A stretch of DNA of 64,000 nt from Pseudomonas salomonii (GTDB lineage: Bacteria; Pseudomonadota; Gammaproteobacteria; Pseudomonadales; Pseudomonadaceae). The notes below the pieces were generated by a model, which worked only from the letters and a program-made list of their open reading frames with translations, searched no databases and had not been told where the DNA came from. Location: NCBI RefSeq assembly GCF_900107155.1, contig NZ_FNOX01000007.1, forward strand, positions 180,483 to 244,482, in the 5' to 3' direction. Both the position numbers and the translations under genes were made by a program. Position 1 is the stretch's first letter. Every line of letters starts with the position of its first letter. This document shows positions 25,380 through 34,329 of the stretch, piece after piece.

Positions 25380-26021
25380 TCAGGCAGCCCACGGTGACTT
25401 GCGAATCACCTCGACAAAGTTCATCGGCTTGAACCCCGGCTCCTGATCCACCAGCACATCGGTCTTCACGTTGCCAAACGTGGTCTGCGGGCGATGACGC
25501 AAGCCGTCGGCAAACGCGCAGATGATGCATTCCTTGAAACCTTCACCGCGTGGATGCGCATGCACCACGGCTTCGCGCTGCACGCTGGAAAACGCCGCGT
25601 AGTCCATGCCCAGCACGTCCATCTCAACGCCTGCAGTCACCAACGCCACGGTCGGGCGCAAATGCTGCGGTACACCCGGCGTGGTGTGCAGGGCGATCGA
25701 CAACCAGACTTGTTCGATATCGTCATCGCTCAGCCCGTAAGGCTTGAGGAACGCGGCCGCTGCGTTGGCGCCGTCCACTTCGAAACGCTCGTTGTCACTG
25801 CGATGGCCTTCGACCAGGCCCAGGTCATGGAACATCGCGCCGACGTACAGCAGTTCCGGGTTGTAGGCCAGTTGCTTGCGCTCACCGCTCAACGCACCGA
25901 ACAGAAACACCCGGCGCGAGTGGTGGTACAGCAGGTCGGACTCGACGTCGCGGATGTATTCGGTGGTGGCCTTGGCCAGGGCGCTGTCCGGGATCTGGAT
26001 GCCGGCGATGGCGTTGCTCAT
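25380..26021 (-). CDS. HD-domain phosphohydrolase-like protein
   Basis: 213 residues. The HD metal motif is MFHDLGLVEGH (His-Asp). An upstream histidine, in LLYHHSRRVFLFG, and later ones, in IALHTTPG, complete a typical HD-superfamily set. It resembles the group often annotated as cyanamide-hydratase-like, but that name is not proven here. ATG 26021 is chosen over 26039 because GAGGAGAA precedes it. The substrate is unknown. Next to a GlxA-type regulator. Confidence 0.8.
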   Translation of the reverse strand: MSNAIAGIQIPDSALAKATTEYIRDVESDLLYHHSRRVFLFGALSGERKQLAYNPELLYVGAMFHDLGLVEGHRSDNERFEVDGANAAAAFLKPYGLSDDDIEQVWLSIALHTTPGVPQHLRPTVALVTAGVEMDVLGMDYAAFSSVQREAVVHAHPRGEGFKECIICAFADGLRHRPQTTFGNVKTDVLVDQEPGFKPMNFVEVIRKSPWAA

Positions 26022-26177
26022 GGTCGTTCTCCTCAACAAAGCGCCGGGGGTGGCGCCGATGAGTGAAGTCTGGTCCCGTGCCCGCGATGGGGCTATCGCG
26101 GCGAGGGTGCGATGTCGGCCAATGTGGCGCCATATCGCGCCAGTCTGAATACTCTCTTGAGGCTTGAGTAGATCAAA

Positions 26178-26267
26178 TGTGGGGGCGGGCTTGCTCGCGA
26201 AAGCGGTATGTCAGTTAATACCGGTGTCGACTGACCCACCGCATTCGCGAGCAAGCCCGCTCCCACA
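26178..26267. repeat. REP doublet, family A (copy 3)
   Basis: TGTGGGGGCGGGCTTGCTCG (one G/A change) facing CGAGCAAGCCCGCTCCCACA. It lies in the 282-base gap between the HD gene and the GlxA-type gene. The rest of that gap shows no gene. Confidence 0.88.
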
Positions 26268-26303
26268 AGGGTTTTGTGTTTATTCAGTTAGAGAAAGGTG
26301 TTT

Positions 26304-27275
26304 GTGAGCATGGGCAAAACCGTCGCCATCCTGATCTTCCCCGGCGTCCAGTCACTGGACGTGACCGGCCCCATGGATGTGTTCTGCGAGGCCAACCGTT
26401 TTCTGCCGCCCGAAGACCATTATCAGCTTGAAGTGATCGGCCTGAGCCACGGCACTGTTCCAGCCTCCAACGGCCTGTCATTGCAGGCCCACAAGCATTA
26501 CTGCGACGCCTTGCAAGCCTATGATCTGTTGCTGGTCGCTGGCGGCCCACAGCTGCCTTTCGAAGATTTCGGCGCCCAGTTTGATGATTGGCTACGCGGC
26601 GCCGCCGCCCGCGCACAGCGTTTCGGCTCGATCTGCAATGGCGCCTTTATGCTGGCGCGCGCCGGATTGCTGGATGGCAAAACCGTCACCACCCACTGGA
26701 ACGACGCCGCCGACCTGGCGCGCCTGTGCCCCTCGGCCCAGGTCGAGGCCGACCGCCTCTACGTGCAGGACGGCAACCTTTACACCTCGGCTGGCGTCAC
26801 GGCCGGTATCGACCTTTCGCTGTATCTGCTGGCTCAGGACCACGGCCCGGAAGTTGCGCTGAGCGTGGCCAAGCGCCTGGTGGTGTTCACTCAGCGCTCG
26901 GGCGGGCAGTCGCAGTTCAGCCCGTTCCTCACGCCCCACGCCGAAAGCACCTCGGCGGTGGCGTTGGTGCAGTTGTACGTGCTGGCCAACCTGACCGGGG
27001 ATTTGGGCATCGCCGACCTGGCCAAGGCCGCCAATATGAGCGCGCGTAATTTTTCCCGGGTATTTGCCCGTGAAGCGCGCATAACCCCCGCCGAGTTTGT
27101 CGAGCGGGCGCGAGTAGACGCGGCGCGGGTGATGCTCGAAAGCAGCCCCGCACCGCTGAAAACCGTGGCCTACCAATGCGGCTTTCGTGACGCCCAGCAC
27201 ATGCGCAGTGTGTTCAACCGCCGGCTGGGCGTGACGCCGCAACAGTTCCGGCTTAACTTTGCGGCACCGGTGTGA
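26304..27275 (+). CDS. GlxA-family regulator (DJ-1/PfpI domain plus AraC HTH)
   Basis: About 323 residues. The N-terminal DJ-1/PfpI-like amidotransferase domain (about 5-180) has the nucleophile-elbow cysteine in GSICNGAFMLARAG. The C-terminal AraC double helix-turn-helix (about 225-320) ends YQCGFRDAQHMRSVFNRRLG. The start is ambiguous: GTG 26298, GTG 26304 or ATG 26310. GTG 26304 has GAGAAAGG five bases upstream. Such regulators often control amine or amide catabolism. The target may be one of the flanking genes. Confidence 0.88.
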   Translation: MSMGKTVAILIFPGVQSLDVTGPMDVFCEANRFLPPEDHYQLEVIGLSHGTVPASNGLSLQAHKHYCDALQAYDLLLVAGGPQLPFEDFGAQFDDWLRGAAARAQRFGSICNGAFMLARAGLLDGKTVTTHWNDAADLARLCPSAQVEADRLYVQDGNLYTSAGVTAGIDLSLYLLAQDHGPEVALSVAKRLVVFTQRSGGQSQFSPFLTPHAESTSAVALVQLYVLANLTGDLGIADLAKAANMSARNFSRVFAREARITPAEFVERARVDAARVMLESSPAPLKTVAYQCGFRDAQHMRSVFNRRLGVTPQQFRLNFAAPV

Positions 27276-27606
27276 GCGTGTCGTAGGCTTCCAGCGCGCG
27301 CAGCGAATAGATGTACGCAGCACCGGCATTCAGCGAGATGGCGGTGGCGAGCGTGGCGGCGACTTCTTCGCGGGTCGCGCCGGCCTTGATCGCCGCGTCG
27401 GCATGCGCGGCGATACAGCCGTCGCAGCGTGTGGTGATGGCCACGGCGATGGAAATCAGCTCACGGGTCTTGGCGTCGAGTACATTGTTTTCCTCGGCAG
27501 CCTCGCCCAGCGCCATGTAGGCTTTGACCATCTTCGGGTTGCTCTTGCCCAGCGCGCCAAAGGTTTTATTTACGTTAGCAAGCAAGTTGGACCAGTTATT
27601 GAACAT
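27253..27606 (-). CDS. AhpD-like carboxymuconolactone decarboxylase family protein
   Basis: 117 residues, CMD/AhpD fold. The redox motif CxxC with a following histidine is seen in TTRCDGCIAAHADAA, typical of AhpD-like peroxidase partners rather than true decarboxylases. The frame is open to 28023, but ATG 27606 has AGGAG upstream and starts the domain. Its 3' end overlaps the convergent GlxA-type gene by 23 bases. Divergent from an AraC-type regulator that probably controls it. Confidence 0.9.
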   Translation of the reverse strand: MFNNWSNLLANVNKTFGALGKSNPKMVKAYMALGEAAEENNVLDAKTRELISIAVAITTRCDGCIAAHADAAIKAGATREEVAATLATAISLNAGAAYIYSLRALEAYDTLTPVPQS

Positions 27607-27705
27607 TGCGGTAACTCCTGAACGGGTTGGGTGTGAAGCCAGTGTGCGCGGTTCAGGTTTGGCGCTTTTGTTCGATCCACTCACCTTTTTGATCGATGCT
27701 CGCAA

Positions 27706-28608
27706 ATGAACTCCATCGACACCCTGATTGCGTTGGCCAACCTGCGCGGCAGCCTGGACCTGCGCTGCCAGTTCCAGGGCGCGTGGGCCATGGACCACGC
27801 GCCTGAGCCGCTGGGTGTGGCGCCGTATCACATTGTGCTGGCGGGCACCTGCCATGCCGAGTTGTCGGGTGGCCAGCAGGTGACGCTGGAGGAGGGCGAC
27901 ATTCTGTTGATGCCCGGTGGCGCGACGCACCTGGTGCGCAGCCAGGGCGTGCGGGTCAAACCGTTGGCGCAGACCGTTATTGAGGGCGGCCTGTTGCCGA
28001 TCCACCGCCTGGGTGGTGAGCAACCGGACGTGGACATGCTCTGCGGCAGCTTTCGCTACAACCGCCAGTCATTGTTGTTCGGTGCGTTGCCGGACTACCT
28101 GGTGGTGTCCAGCCGTCAGTGGCAGGGCGATGGGCAATTGGCAGCGCTGATTGCCTTGTTGCGCAGCGAAGCGGACGGCCAGCAACTGGGCGCACGCTCG
28201 TTTATCGACGCGTTGTCGCAGGCCTTGTTCACCCTGATCCTGCGCACCTGGCTGACTCGCCAGGCGCCGGTGGCGGGCACCTTCGCCTTACTCGCCGACA
28301 AACGCCTGAGCAAAGCCTGGCAGGCGATGCTGGCCGAGCCCGGCCATGAGTGGACCATCGACAGCCTGGCGGCGGCAGCCACCATGTCGCGGGCCACCTT
28401 CATGCGGGCGTTTGTGAAAGTCGCGGGTGTGTCGCCGTGGGTGCTGCTGACCCAGCTGCGCATGGAGCTGGCGTTCAACCTGCTGCGCCAGTCGCGCCTG
28501 AGCCTGCTGGATATCGCCGCGCAGGTGGGTTACCAGTCTCAGGCGGCGTTCAGCAAGAAATTCAAGGAAACCTACGGCGAGGCGCCAGGGCGAATGCGGG
28601 CTCTTTAG
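27706..28608 (+). CDS. AraC family regulator with N-terminal cupin
   Basis: 300 residues. The cupin_6 sensor domain (about 10-180) includes LEEGDILLMPGGATHLVRSQ. The C-terminal AraC helix-turn-helix (about 200-298) includes WTIDSLAAAATMSRATFMRA and DIAAQVGYQSQAAFSKKFKE. Members of this group often regulate a divergent small oxidoreductase or CMD gene, as here (99-base divergent gap). The effector is unknown. Confidence 0.9.
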   Translation: MNSIDTLIALANLRGSLDLRCQFQGAWAMDHAPEPLGVAPYHIVLAGTCHAELSGGQQVTLEEGDILLMPGGATHLVRSQGVRVKPLAQTVIEGGLLPIHRLGGEQPDVDMLCGSFRYNRQSLLFGALPDYLVVSSRQWQGDGQLAALIALLRSEADGQQLGARSFIDALSQALFTLILRTWLTRQAPVAGTFALLADKRLSKAWQAMLAEPGHEWTIDSLAAAATMSRATFMRAFVKVAGVSPWVLLTQLRMELAFNLLRQSRLSLLDIAAQVGYQSQAAFSKKFKETYGEAPGRMRAL

Positions 28609-28640
28609 TCGCTCCCACATTTTGACCGCGTTCCATGCGG

Positions 28641-30995
28641 CTATCGGGCAGGCAACAGCTTCAGCGTGCCACGGGTATTCGCCGTCACCTCTTCCTCACT
28701 GAAATGCGCCTGCTCGTACCCACCCTCGATATAGGTTTCCGCCTGGTCGCCATAGTGCGAATCAAACGGCACGCCGCTTTGCCCCACGGGGTTGATGGTC
28801 AACGCATGGGCCGGGTCGGCAAAGTCGATCAGGCGCCGGGTCGACGGGCCATAGGTCACGGGCCACGGCGCAGGGCCGATCATGGCCGATTGGTTATTTG
28901 GCACCTCGTGGGTGCCCGGCGCCGGGAATGGGCCGACGTTGAAAATCATGTCCAATGGCTTCTGCATGCCCAGCGGGTGGCCGTGGGTCAGGGTGTGGGC
29001 CTTGCCCCACTGCCATTGCGACGGGTCATCGCCAAAGGTGGCCTTGAGGTGCGCCAGGCTGTTGTCCCAGGCGAGTTTTACCGTGTCGGCGCGCTTGCCG
29101 TTCCACCACGGCGAATCCGCTGAGGCGGCCAGGCGTGGCAGTGCGGCGTCGATCACCCGCGTGGTGATCAGGGTTTTGAACATCGCATCGCCCAGTTTCG
29201 GGTGGAAGGCCGCGTCGGTGAGGTTGAACAGGAACTGGTTGAACAGCGTGGCACTGGTGGAGTCCAGCGGGTAGTCGCCTTTCCAGCTTGCAAGCTGCTC
29301 CACCAGTTTAAGCTGCGCCGGGTCCTTGACCACTTCACGCAGCACCGGTAACAGCGGCGCCAGCAGGCGTGGGCCGTAGGCGGTGGTGGTACCCAATTGC
29401 AAGGCCTGGCTGTTGTTCACGTCCCACTTCACGCTTTTGTCGCTCAACTGCGTGTTCAACTGCTGGCCGCGGTCGGCGAGGTTGTAGTAACCGGGGATCT
29501 CCATGCCAGTGGGCGAGGCCGGCTGGGCGTTGGCCGACACCACATAACCACGGGCCGGGTTTTCTTCCTGTGGGTTGGCGCTGAACGGGTAGAAGCCCAG
29601 CTTGTCGGCCTGGGCGGTACTGCCGTCGAGAATGAATGCCGGGTTCACGCCGGCCGGGCGGATCGGCAACTGCGCCGCCGCCCACCAGCCGATATCGCCC
29701 TTGGCATTCGCCCACACGATATTCAGGCCCGGCGCCGAAACCTTGGCGGCGGCGGCGCGCACCTTGGCCAGGGTGTCGGCGCGGTTGAGTTCGTAGAAGC
29801 CTTCGAGGATCGGGTCTTCGGTGTCGAGGAACGCCCACCACATGGCAATCGGCGTGCTGCCGGCATTCTCGCCCAGCACGTCATTGATGATCGGGCCGTG
29901 GGGCGACTGACGCAGGGTGAGCGTCACCGGCGCCTGACCCTTGACTGCAATCTGCTGTTCGCTGCTGGTCAGGTTGACCCATTGGCCGTGGTACCAGACC
30001 TGGTTGGGGTTGTCCGGGTTGACCTTTTCGGCGATCAGGTCGAGGTCATCGTTCTGGAACATGGTCAGGCTCCAGCCGAAATCCAGGTTGTGCCCCAGGA
30101 AGGCCACCGGCACCAGTGCGTTGTGATAGCCGTACAGCTCAAAGCCCGGCGCAGACAACTGCGCCTCGTACCACACCGACGGCACCGAGAAGCGAATATG
30201 CGGGTCGCCGGCCAGCAACGGCTTGCCGCTTTTAGTGCGGCTGCCGCTGATGGCCCAGGCGTTGCTGCCTTCGAACTGCGGCAAGCCGTTATCGGCCAGG
30301 GCCTTGTCGCTCAAGGCGGCGAGGGCGCCGAGGGATTTCCAGTCGCCGGCAGCCAGGTTGAGGGCGCCCTTGGGTTGCCAGTCGAGGTCGAAGACTTTCA
30401 GGTAGTCGCTGCCCAATTGATCGCGCACGTAAGTCAGCAGCGGCTCGGTACGAAACGCGGCCGCAAAGCTGTAGGCCATATACCCGGCGACGCTGATGGT
30501 GTCCTCGGCGGTAAAGCGTCGTTTAGGGATGCCCAGCACGTCAAACTCCATGGGGCTGGCGTGGCTGTCCTGATATTGGTTGATGCCGTCCAGGTAGGCT
30601 TGCAAGGCCTTCCAGGCTGCCGAGTCGTGATCCATGTGCTCGACGTAACTCAAGGCGCGCTCGCGAATGCGCAGGCTGCGAAACAGCTTGTCGGTCTCCA
30701 GCATCTTCGGCCCCAGCACTTCGGCCAGCTCGCCACGGGCCAGGCGCCGCATGATCTCCATCTGGAACAGCCGGTCCTGGGCATGCACGTAGCCCAGGGC
30801 GCGATACAGGTCGGTCTCGTTCTCGGCGCGAATGTGCGGCACGCCGCGGTCGTCATAACGCACCGTGACTGCGCCTTGCAGGTTGGCCAGTGTCTCGGTG
30901 CCCTGGCGGGTCGGTTGCTTGCTGTAGACATACCAGCCAGCGCCGGCCAAGAGGGCGGCAATCAGGATAGCGAGCACGGTCAGGCTGCGTTTCAT
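28641..30995 (-). CDS. hacB: Penicillin-acylase family protein, HacB-like acyl-homoserine lactone acylase
   Basis: 784 residues, an Ntn-hydrolase precursor with an N-terminal signal/anchor (about 1-22). The small chain is followed by the conserved EGSNAW site, where Ser244 would become the N-terminal nucleophile after self-cleavage. RxxxHGP-like (LRQSPHGPII) and a GHPLGMQKPLDMIFNVGPFP segment are also present. In P. aeruginosa PAO1 the HacB acylase gene lies directly after the spu cluster, as here, supporting orthology. Its likely role is periplasmic hydrolysis of acyl-homoserine lactones or other amides. Other penicillin-acylase substrates cannot be excluded. Confidence 0.85.
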   Translation of the reverse strand: MKRSLTVLAILIAALLAGAGWYVYSKQPTRQGTETLANLQGAVTVRYDDRGVPHIRAENETDLYRALGYVHAQDRLFQMEIMRRLARGELAEVLGPKMLETDKLFRSLRIRERALSYVEHMDHDSAAWKALQAYLDGINQYQDSHASPMEFDVLGIPKRRFTAEDTISVAGYMAYSFAAAFRTEPLLTYVRDQLGSDYLKVFDLDWQPKGALNLAAGDWKSLGALAALSDKALADNGLPQFEGSNAWAISGSRTKSGKPLLAGDPHIRFSVPSVWYEAQLSAPGFELYGYHNALVPVAFLGHNLDFGWSLTMFQNDDLDLIAEKVNPDNPNQVWYHGQWVNLTSSEQQIAVKGQAPVTLTLRQSPHGPIINDVLGENAGSTPIAMWWAFLDTEDPILEGFYELNRADTLAKVRAAAAKVSAPGLNIVWANAKGDIGWWAAAQLPIRPAGVNPAFILDGSTAQADKLGFYPFSANPQEENPARGYVVSANAQPASPTGMEIPGYYNLADRGQQLNTQLSDKSVKWDVNNSQALQLGTTTAYGPRLLAPLLPVLREVVKDPAQLKLVEQLASWKGDYPLDSTSATLFNQFLFNLTDAAFHPKLGDAMFKTLITTRVIDAALPRLAASADSPWWNGKRADTVKLAWDNSLAHLKATFGDDPSQWQWGKAHTLTHGHPLGMQKPLDMIFNVGPFPAPGTHEVPNNQSAMIGPAPWPVTYGPSTRRLIDFADPAHALTINPVGQSGVPFDSHYGDQAETYIEGGYEQAHFSEEEVTANTRGTLKLLPAR

Positions 30996-31152
30996 GGACG
31001 GTCCTTGAGTCAGTCACCTTGAAGGTCAACGGAGTCTAATCGGTTTGGCGAGCACTGCGGGAAATGCTGATATGCCGCAGCGACAGCCGAGGTTCAAGTG
31101 CAGAATGTGTCGAGTCGCTACTATTGCGCCGGTCATCTTTGAGCTTTTTTCC

Positions 31153-32259
31153 ATGACTTGCGCCACGCCACCTATCCCAGACTCCAGCCGCTCCGAGGCT
31201 GCCTATGCGTGCTGTCTGGAAGCGCCATCGTTAATCGGCCGGTTTTTGCAGCACCCGCCGGAGGGTTTTGACGCGCGGCTGTCCGCCCAGGGCCTGCCGT
31301 ACTTCTTCACGCCATTCGACCTGCTGACGACGGCTGAAGACGAGTTCGCGAACCGTGTGCGCGGCTGGCCCGGGTTTGGTCTTTGGAATGCGTGGCTGCG
31401 CATCGACAGCTGCTTTGTCGGCACCACGGTCAGCGAATATTCGCCATTGCCCCGCAACGTACCGCCCCAGGACCTCGCGCAGTGGCTGCAAGAAGAGTGC
31501 GCACCGCAGCGCAAACTCATGGTCGTCAAAGATGTGCCCTGCGACTCGCCACTGCTGAGCGAGGCGGATAACCGCTACGCCCAAGCCTTGATCGAGGACT
31601 GCACCCGGCGCGGCTTTATCAGCCTGGAAGGCCAGGCGCTGGCCTATGTGCCGATCAACTTCAGCAACATCGACGAGTACCTGGCGCGTTTGTCCCACAG
31701 CCGTCGGCGCAATATCCGACGCAAACTGCGCAGCCGCGAAGCATTGCGGGTGGAAGTCTTGAACACTGGCGATACGCGCTTCAACGATGAGGCCTGGCTT
31801 GCGCAGTTGTACGGCCTGTACAAGGCGGTGTACGACCAGAGCGAGATCCATTTTGACCTGCTGACCCCGGCGTTTTTCCGCAGCTTGTTGCAGGACGCCG
31901 CCAGTAACGGGCGGGTGTTCTGCTACTGGCACTGCGACGAACTGATCGGCTACAACCTGTGCTACGTGGAGGGCGACAAGCTGCTCGACAAGTACATCGG
32001 GCTCAACTATCCGCAGGCGTTGGAGTTCAACCTGTACTTCGTCAGCTGGTTTGTGAACCTGGAATACGCCGTGGCCAATGGGCTGAAATTTTATGTGGCG
32101 GGTTGGACCGACCCGCAGGTCAAGGCCAGCCTCGGCGCCGACTTTACCTTCACCCGCCACTTGGTCTGGATCCGCAATCCGCTGCTGCGCAAGCTCGGCA
32201 ACCGTTTCCGCCATTACTTTGAAAGCGATGCGCAGTGGCAGCAGGAGAAACCCGAATGA
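31153..32259 (+). CDS. GNAT/FemAB-like acyltransferase of unknown substrate
   Basis: 368 residues. The C-terminal two-thirds resemble the BioF2-like/FemAB-related acetyltransferases: a basic helix SHSRRRNIRRKLRSREALRV precedes a GNAT core (VFCYWHCDELIGYNLCYVEG, then KFYVAGWTDPQVKASLGADF). Such enzymes transfer acyl or aminoacyl groups to amines or cell-wall and lipid precursors. ATG 31153 is chosen as the natural protein start. No clear Shine-Dalgarno is seen, and the open frame continues to 31045. The next gene overlaps its stop by four bases. First gene of an unassigned cluster. Confidence 0.75.
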   Translation: MTCATPPIPDSSRSEAAYACCLEAPSLIGRFLQHPPEGFDARLSAQGLPYFFTPFDLLTTAEDEFANRVRGWPGFGLWNAWLRIDSCFVGTTVSEYSPLPRNVPPQDLAQWLQEECAPQRKLMVVKDVPCDSPLLSEADNRYAQALIEDCTRRGFISLEGQALAYVPINFSNIDEYLARLSHSRRRNIRRKLRSREALRVEVLNTGDTRFNDEAWLAQLYGLYKAVYDQSEIHFDLLTPAFFRSLLQDAASNGRVFCYWHCDELIGYNLCYVEGDKLLDKYIGLNYPQALEFNLYFVSWFVNLEYAVANGLKFYVAGWTDPQVKASLGADFTFTRHLVWIRNPLLRKLGNRFRHYFESDAQWQQEKPE

Positions 32260-33134
32260 GCCAGGACCGCGCACCGCTGATCCTCGATTTCGACAGTGCC
32301 GTGAGTGACATTCCCGGCGCGATCACCTTGCCCCTGCAGGCCTGGCAGGAAAAAATCCGCTTCGGTTGCCGCTGGGCGCAGTTCAAGGAACTGGAAACCG
32401 CCCTGCACACGCAGATGCCCAGGGATTACGGTTGTGTGTTCACTGGCAGCGGCGATTATCACCACCTCAGCCAACTGCTGCTGAACCGCCTGCCGACGCA
32501 GCAGAAATTTCAGCTGATCATTTGCGATAACCACCCCGACAACATGCGCTACCCGTTCGGCATCCATTGCGGCTCATGGGTTTACTGGGCCAGCCGCTTG
32601 CCCCAGGTCGAGCATGTGCATGTGCTGGGCATTGGTTCGCAGGATATCGGCCTGGGTCACGCCTGGGAGAATCACTGGTCGCCGCTGCTCAAACGCAAGC
32701 TGACCTACTGGAACGTCAACGTCGACACGCGCTGGATGAACTGGATCGGCGCCGGGCAGAGCAACCGTGCGTTCAGCAACGCCGATGAGCTGATGCGTGC
32801 GTTCCTGGCGCAGTTCGACCGAACGCTGCCGGTTTACCTGTCCATCGACAAAGATGTGCTGAGCCCCGAAGTGGTCAACACCAATTGGGACCAGGGCGAG
32901 TTCCTGGAGCAGCATTTGAACGACCTGATCGACGCTTGCCAGGGCCGGATCATCGGTGCGGACATCACCGGCGATGTCTCGGCTTACCACTATGAGAGCA
33001 AGTTCAAACGCTGGTTGAGTGCCTCCGATGGCCAGGAAGAACTGCCGCCGGCGCAGGTGCAGATCTGGCAAGCACAGCAGAATGAGCTGAATGGCCGGCT
33101 GGTGGCCCGGATCAATCAGGGTTGGCGACAATAA
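32256..33134 (+). CDS. Divergent arginase-fold (ureohydrolase-like) enzyme
   Basis: 292 residues. The binuclear-manganese ligands of the arginase superfamily are recognisable: GSGDYHH (Asp67/His69), DNHPD (Asp91, His93, Asp95) and SIDKDVLSP (Asp198, Asp200). The canonical DxxDP loop after the last pair is changed to VLSPEVV, and the usual substrate loops are absent, so the substrate is probably not free arginine or agmatine. Start and stop overlap with the GNAT gene (ATGA) indicate coupling. The 3' end overlaps the convergent aminotransferase gene by 23 bases. Confidence 0.8.
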   Translation: MSQDRAPLILDFDSAVSDIPGAITLPLQAWQEKIRFGCRWAQFKELETALHTQMPRDYGCVFTGSGDYHHLSQLLLNRLPTQQKFQLIICDNHPDNMRYPFGIHCGSWVYWASRLPQVEHVHVLGIGSQDIGLGHAWENHWSPLLKRKLTYWNVNVDTRWMNWIGAGQSNRAFSNADELMRAFLAQFDRTLPVYLSIDKDVLSPEVVNTNWDQGEFLEQHLNDLIDACQGRIIGADITGDVSAYHYESKFKRWLSASDGQEELPPAQVQIWQAQQNELNGRLVARINQGWRQ

Positions 33135-34329
33135 CTTTTAGCTGGGCGAATACGCGTTCGAAGTGTTCGTCCGTCAGCCAATGGCTGTTGCTGATCGACA
33201 GTGTGCGGCTGGCAAACGCCTGGGCCTGGCTAATGTCGCCGCCCGGTTGCAGCAAAGGGGCGACGGCGGGGTAGTCCGGCAAGGTGTGGATAAACAGGCG
33301 CGTCACGCCCAGCCCGGCCGTCCACAGTTGCGCCATGGCGGCATCACGCGCCTGTGCGGTCGGCATCAGCACCATTAAAAACGGCCAGGTGCCTTGCTGC
33401 CCCAGCCGGTCCATGATCACCGAGACGCCGGGCAAGTCATTCAAACGTGCTGCCCGGCGCAAGGCGCGAGTACGGCCTTGCTGCAAGTGGTCGGGCAAGC
33501 GCGCCAGTGCGGCGGCGCCGACCTTCTGCCGATAACCGCCGAGGCGGTGCAACGGGATATCGTTGATCGAAAAGTCATCGCCCACGGCGCCCACTTCATC
33601 GCCCTGTGCCAGCGCCGAGCGCAAGGCGTTGCCATACACGTAGTGCAAGCCGCGCGGTTGGTAAAGCAGCGCGTAAGCCCAGAGTTCGGCGCTGCGTTGC
33701 AGCTCCCAGCGCAGGCTGAAGGGCAGGTCCTGCGCGCACTGGCGGTGCAATGCCTGATGCAGCACCGGGTCGCGGCTGAACAGCACGCCGCCTTCGGCCG
33801 TGGTCAGGCCTTTGCCGAATGCCAGGCTGAAAAAACCCACGTCACCTTTAAGCCCGACGCTGCGGCCATCGTCGAGGGCGCCCAGGGCTTGGGCGGCGTC
33901 TTCGATAACCAGGGCGCCGACTGCCTCGGCAATACGCTTGGCGGCGTCTACATCCGCCACGCGCCCGGCCAGGTGGGTGACCACTACGGCCAGGGTGCTG
34001 TCGTCGCACAGTTGCTTGAGGTGTTGCTCGTCGAGGTCAATGCTGGCGGGCTGCAAATCACAGGGCACCACCCGCAACGGCGGGCAGTAATGCGCGGCCA
34101 AGGCCACCAGCGGGCAGGTGTACGCCGGCACAATCAGCCGGGTGCGGCCGGGCATGCGCTGCTGCAACACGCGCAGGGCGATGATCAGCGCGGCGGTGCC
34201 GGAGCAGGGCAGTGCAGGCAGTGGAATCGAAAACTGGCGGGCCAGCGACTGGGCGAGGTCGCCCGATAAACTGAGCAAGTCCCGCCCACGCAAGGGCAGG
34301 CCGGCGGTGGGCGGGATTTCCTTGTTCAT
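33112..34329 (-). CDS. DegT/DnrJ/EryC1/StrS-family PLP aminotransferase
   Basis: 405 residues, fold type I. PLP residues are seen: SGTAA (Ser43-Thr45) for phosphate, IEDAAQALG (Asp154, Gln157) and the Schiff-base lysine Lys173 in SLAFGKGLTTAEGG. The family usually aminates nucleotide-linked keto-sugars, but some members act in antibiotic and lipid pathways. Translationally coupled (ATGA) to two small multi-spanning transporters upstream, in an arrangement reminiscent of ArnB with ArnE/ArnF. The substrate is unknown. Confidence 0.85.
   Translation of the reverse strand: MNKEIPPTAGLPLRGRDLLSLSGDLAQSLARQFSIPLPALPCSGTAALIIALRVLQQRMPGRTRLIVPAYTCPLVALAAHYCPPLRVVPCDLQPASIDLDEQHLKQLCDDSTLAVVVTHLAGRVADVDAAKRIAEAVGALVIEDAAQALGALDDGRSVGLKGDVGFFSLAFGKGLTTAEGGVLFSRDPVLHQALHRQCAQDLPFSLRWELQRSAELWAYALLYQPRGLHYVYGNALRSALAQGDEVGAVGDDFSINDIPLHRLGGYRQKVGAAALARLPDHLQQGRTRALRRAARLNDLPGVSVIMDRLGQQGTWPFLMVLMPTAQARDAAMAQLWTAGLGVTRLFIHTLPDYPAVAPLLQPGGDISQAQAFASRTLSISNSHWLTDEHFERVFAQLKVIVANPD

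Noticed and set aside
29397..31022. 541-codon plus-strand frame over the acylase gene
   Set aside because: Antisense shadow; the minus-strand acylase has a signal peptide, an Ntn site and family motifs.
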